Shown one piece after another: positions 62,582-64,000 of a stretch of 64,000 bases of DNA (its first letter is position 1; each line of letters starts with the position of its first letter). The notes below the pieces were generated by a model. It saw only the letters and a program-made list of their open reading frames with translations, was not told where the DNA came from and did not search any database. The position numbers were made by a program, and so were the translations under genes. The DNA is from Nocardia sp. CC227C (GTDB lineage: Bacteria; Actinomycetota; Actinomycetes; Mycobacteriales; Mycobacteriaceae): assembly GCF_030767025.1 (NCBI RefSeq), contig NZ_JASITE010000001.1, forward strand, positions 558,001 through 622,000. Direction: 5' to 3'.

Positions 62582-63025
62582 ATGACCATCACCATCGATA
62601 CCGACATGTTCATCGCCGCCGCCCCCGCGAGTCTGCGGGCCGAGTGCCGCGACCTCACCCCCGCCGAGTTCTACGACCGGTACTGCGAACACGAAGGCCC
62701 GGTCAAGCTCAGTGAGTGGACGCCCATCGGGCACCACGGACCCGGCGGGCGCTACACGGCGACCCTGGAGATCGCCGACCACCTCCGCACCGTCGTGGCG
62801 ACGGGCAGTCCGGTGGCGACACTGACCTCGGCCCTCTACGACGAGGGCTATCCGGTCGAGATCCTCGCCTTCCATCAGCGCCGCACCGATGACGGCATCG
62901 CCACCTTCGTCCAGTGTGAGTTCAACGGCCGCCGCGGCTGGGGCGCCGCCCTCGCCGACGACGGAGCCGAATCCGCCATCCGTGCCATGATCGCGGGCAT
63001 CAACCACCTCGGAACACACTTCTGA
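62582..63025 (+). CDS. stand-alone LeuA-regulatory-domain protein
   Basis: The 147-residue protein looks like the C-terminal leucine-binding (LeuA_dimer) domain of 2-isopropylmalate synthase without the catalytic barrel: GPVKLSEWTPIG, GSPVATLTSALYDEGYPVEI, LAFHQRRTDDGIATFVQCEF then GRRGWGAALADDGAESAIRA and MIAGINHL. N-terminal residues AECRDLTPAEFYDRYCEHEG recall the linker before that domain. It could bind leucine, or pair with LeuA. No strong ribosome site is seen at ATG 62582. An Ile-Leu-Val-Val leader peptide lies upstream. Confidence 0.75.
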   Translation: MTITIDTDMFIAAAPASLRAECRDLTPAEFYDRYCEHEGPVKLSEWTPIGHHGPGGRYTATLEIADHLRTVVATGSPVATLTSALYDEGYPVEILAFHQRRTDDGIATFVQCEFNGRRGWGAALADDGAESAIRAMIAGINHLGTHF

Positions 63026-63041
63026 GGTAGCGCCGCTCCCC

Positions 63042-63072
63042 GCACCCCGCCACCCGCACGGTGGCGGGGTGC
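63042..63072 (+). terminator. hairpin after the LeuA-domain gene
   Basis: GCACCCCGCCACC and GGTGGCGGGGTGC pair perfectly with a five-base loop. Confidence 0.75.
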
Positions 63073-63099
63073 ATTGCGGGATGGGTCCGAAAACAGCAG

Positions 63100-63125
63100 C
63101 GCCGCACCCGATCCCGGGTGCGGCG
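63100..63125 (-). terminator. hairpin after thioredoxin
   Basis: CGCCGCACCCG and CGGGTGCGGCG pair around ATCC, 14 bases past the minus-strand trx stop. Confidence 0.7.
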
Positions 63126-63138
63126 AGCTCGCGTCGGT

Positions 63139-63504
63139 CTACTGCGACTGCTGCTCGGCGAGCTGCTTGCGGACCTCTTCCATATCGAGATCCTTGACCT
63201 GACCGATGAGGTCCTCCAGCGCGGCCGGGGGCAGCGCGCCGGGCTGTGCGAAGACGAGCACGCCCTCGCGGAAAGCCATGATGGTCGGAATCGAGCGGAT
63301 CTGCGCCGCCGCGGCGAGCCCCTGCTCCGACTCGGTGTCGACCTTGCCGAACACCACATCGGGGTGCTTCTCGGACGACGCCTCGTAGGTCGGCGCGAAG
63401 CTCTTGCACGGGCCGCACCAATCGGCCCAGAAATCGACGAGTACCACGTCGTTTCCTGTCACGACCTCATCGAAGTTCTGCTCGGTAAGAGTCTGGGTGG
63501 CCAT
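63139..63504 (-). CDS. thioredoxin
   Basis: The 121-residue protein is a classical thioredoxin with active site WADWCGPCKSFAP (Cys30, Cys33), VVFGKVDTESEQGLAAAAQI, and the cis-Pro loop IRSIPTIMAFREG. It reduces protein disulfides in the cytoplasm. The start at 63504 (MATQTLTEQNFDEV) is the family's normal N-terminus. The C-terminus is extended by about 15 charged residues. Confidence 0.93.
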   Translation of the reverse strand: MATQTLTEQNFDEVVTGNDVVLVDFWADWCGPCKSFAPTYEASSEKHPDVVFGKVDTESEQGLAAAAQIRSIPTIMAFREGVLVFAQPGALPPAALEDLIGQVKDLDMEEVRKQLAEQQSQ

Positions 63505-63561
63505 GGCATCCTCTCGTGTCGGTTTCGTCCGGTCCAACACCGAACGATGCGGTTGTGTTCC

Positions 63562-64000
63562 CTACCCGACCGGCCACTCGCGCCGCCGATCACCGTCCCA
63601 CCGTCGTATACCCACAACGGTAGCCGGGAAATCCCCGTCCCGGCCGACGGCCGCCAGGGCGGTCGGCAACTGGGTCGGGGTCACGCGCCTGGCCAGTGTG
63701 ACATGTGGGGTCCACGCGTCGGGACGCACGGTAGAGGGGATACCCGGGCAGGGGGAGATGACACCGAACAATCGGCGCTGTAGGTCCAGCAGGGGGAGGG
63801 AGGGGACGACGGCGCGGACCAGGATCGGGCGGCGGGCGCCGAAGACGAGGAGGCCGCCGAGGAGGACGGGGATGGCGGTGAAGGGCTCCCGGGCCAGGGA
63901 TTTGTCGAGGCGGGGCCAGATTTCGCGGGCGACGGCGACGGTGATGTGGGGGCGGTGGTTCGCGTCGGGGGAGTGCAGGCCGGCCTCGGCCAGCAGGCGC
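63562..64000 (-). CDS. 2'-5' RNA ligase family protein (partial)
   Basis: The reading frame runs off the window edge, so its N-terminus is missing. Both H-x-T/S motifs of the 2H phosphoesterase/2'-5' RNA ligase family are visible: HRPHITVAVAREIW and WTPHVTLARRVTP. FTAIPVLLGGLLVFGARRPI and VPSLPLLDLQRRLFG between them also fit. Such proteins act on 2',3'-cyclic phosphates or nucleotide cyclic esters. Confidence 0.82.
   Translation of the reverse strand, partial: RLLAEAGLHSPDANHRPHITVAVAREIWPRLDKSLAREPFTAIPVLLGGLLVFGARRPILVRAVVPSLPLLDLQRRLFGVISPCPGIPSTVRPDAWTPHVTLARRVTPTQLPTALAAVGRDGDFPATVVGIRRWDGDRRREWPVG

Overview
The window is high-GC actinobacterial chromosome, most probably Nocardia or a close relative in the Mycobacteriales. 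The backbone order (PrxQ-type peroxiredoxin, trpE, Trp-associated membrane protein, trpC, trpB, trpA, lgt, pyk, tesB ... pdtaR ... polA) is, from memory, the Mycobacterium tuberculosis order around bcpB to polA. GTG starts, ATGA/GTGA overlaps and leaderless-looking starts (pyk, polA) fit the same group.

Layout. 1-14.3 kb is conserved backbone: a partial epimerase, peroxiredoxin, the trp operon with lgt, a TM2 protein, a polar amino-acid ABC binding protein and permease, pyruvate kinase and TesB. 14.4-31.0 kb is accessory chromosome: a low-Mr phosphatase, an SDR with an internal 33-bp repeat, an MmyB-like regulator with a 22-bp tandem array just upstream, a PAP2-DAG kinase fusion, a histidine-utilisation cluster (hutU-hutI-hutG, divergent hutC, no hutH), a GNAT, a truncated Nudix, a cholesterol-oxidase-like flavoenzyme with a convergent TetR, and a RibD/DHFR-like reductase.

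31.34-52.18 kb is a 20.8-kb integrative and conjugative element of actinomycete type in the 3' half of a tRNA-Leu(CAA) gene. A repeat of the tRNA 3' half marks each end, and xis-int abut the intact tRNA. Its right half (40.2-52.1 kb) is a tightly overlapped plus-strand operon: HTH protein, small membrane proteins, GIY-YIG nuclease, replication-relaxation protein, FtsK/VirD4-like ATPase, coiled-coil protein, duplicated small proteins, zinc-finger/TOPRIM primase-like protein, four-TM Spd/DUF2637-like protein, excisionase, integrase. Its left half (31.6-40.0 kb) is visibly less GC-rich cargo: a membrane-anchored Mrr-like nuclease, a one-TM protein, a P-loop kinase, an unrecognised 1071-residue helical protein, and an inositol-monophosphatase/HTH-DUF5919 pair. 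A gene-free 590-bp stretch inside the cargo holds four 11-bp iteron-like repeats and a perfect 33-bp hairpin. Decayed integrase 3' ends lie on both sides of the left att site, recording earlier insertions.

52.2-64.0 kb returns to backbone: pdtaR, a liv branched-chain amino-acid transporter operon with both ATPases fused in one protein, tRNA-Trp, polA, a Cys-rich small protein, a stand-alone LeuA-regulatory-domain protein preceded by a probable leaderless Ile-Leu-Val-Val leader peptide and attenuator, thioredoxin, and a partial 2'-5' RNA ligase-like protein.

The most novel-looking parts are the cargo genes around the 1071-residue protein, the iteron/hairpin block, the nested integrase remnants, and the leader peptide before the LeuA-domain gene.
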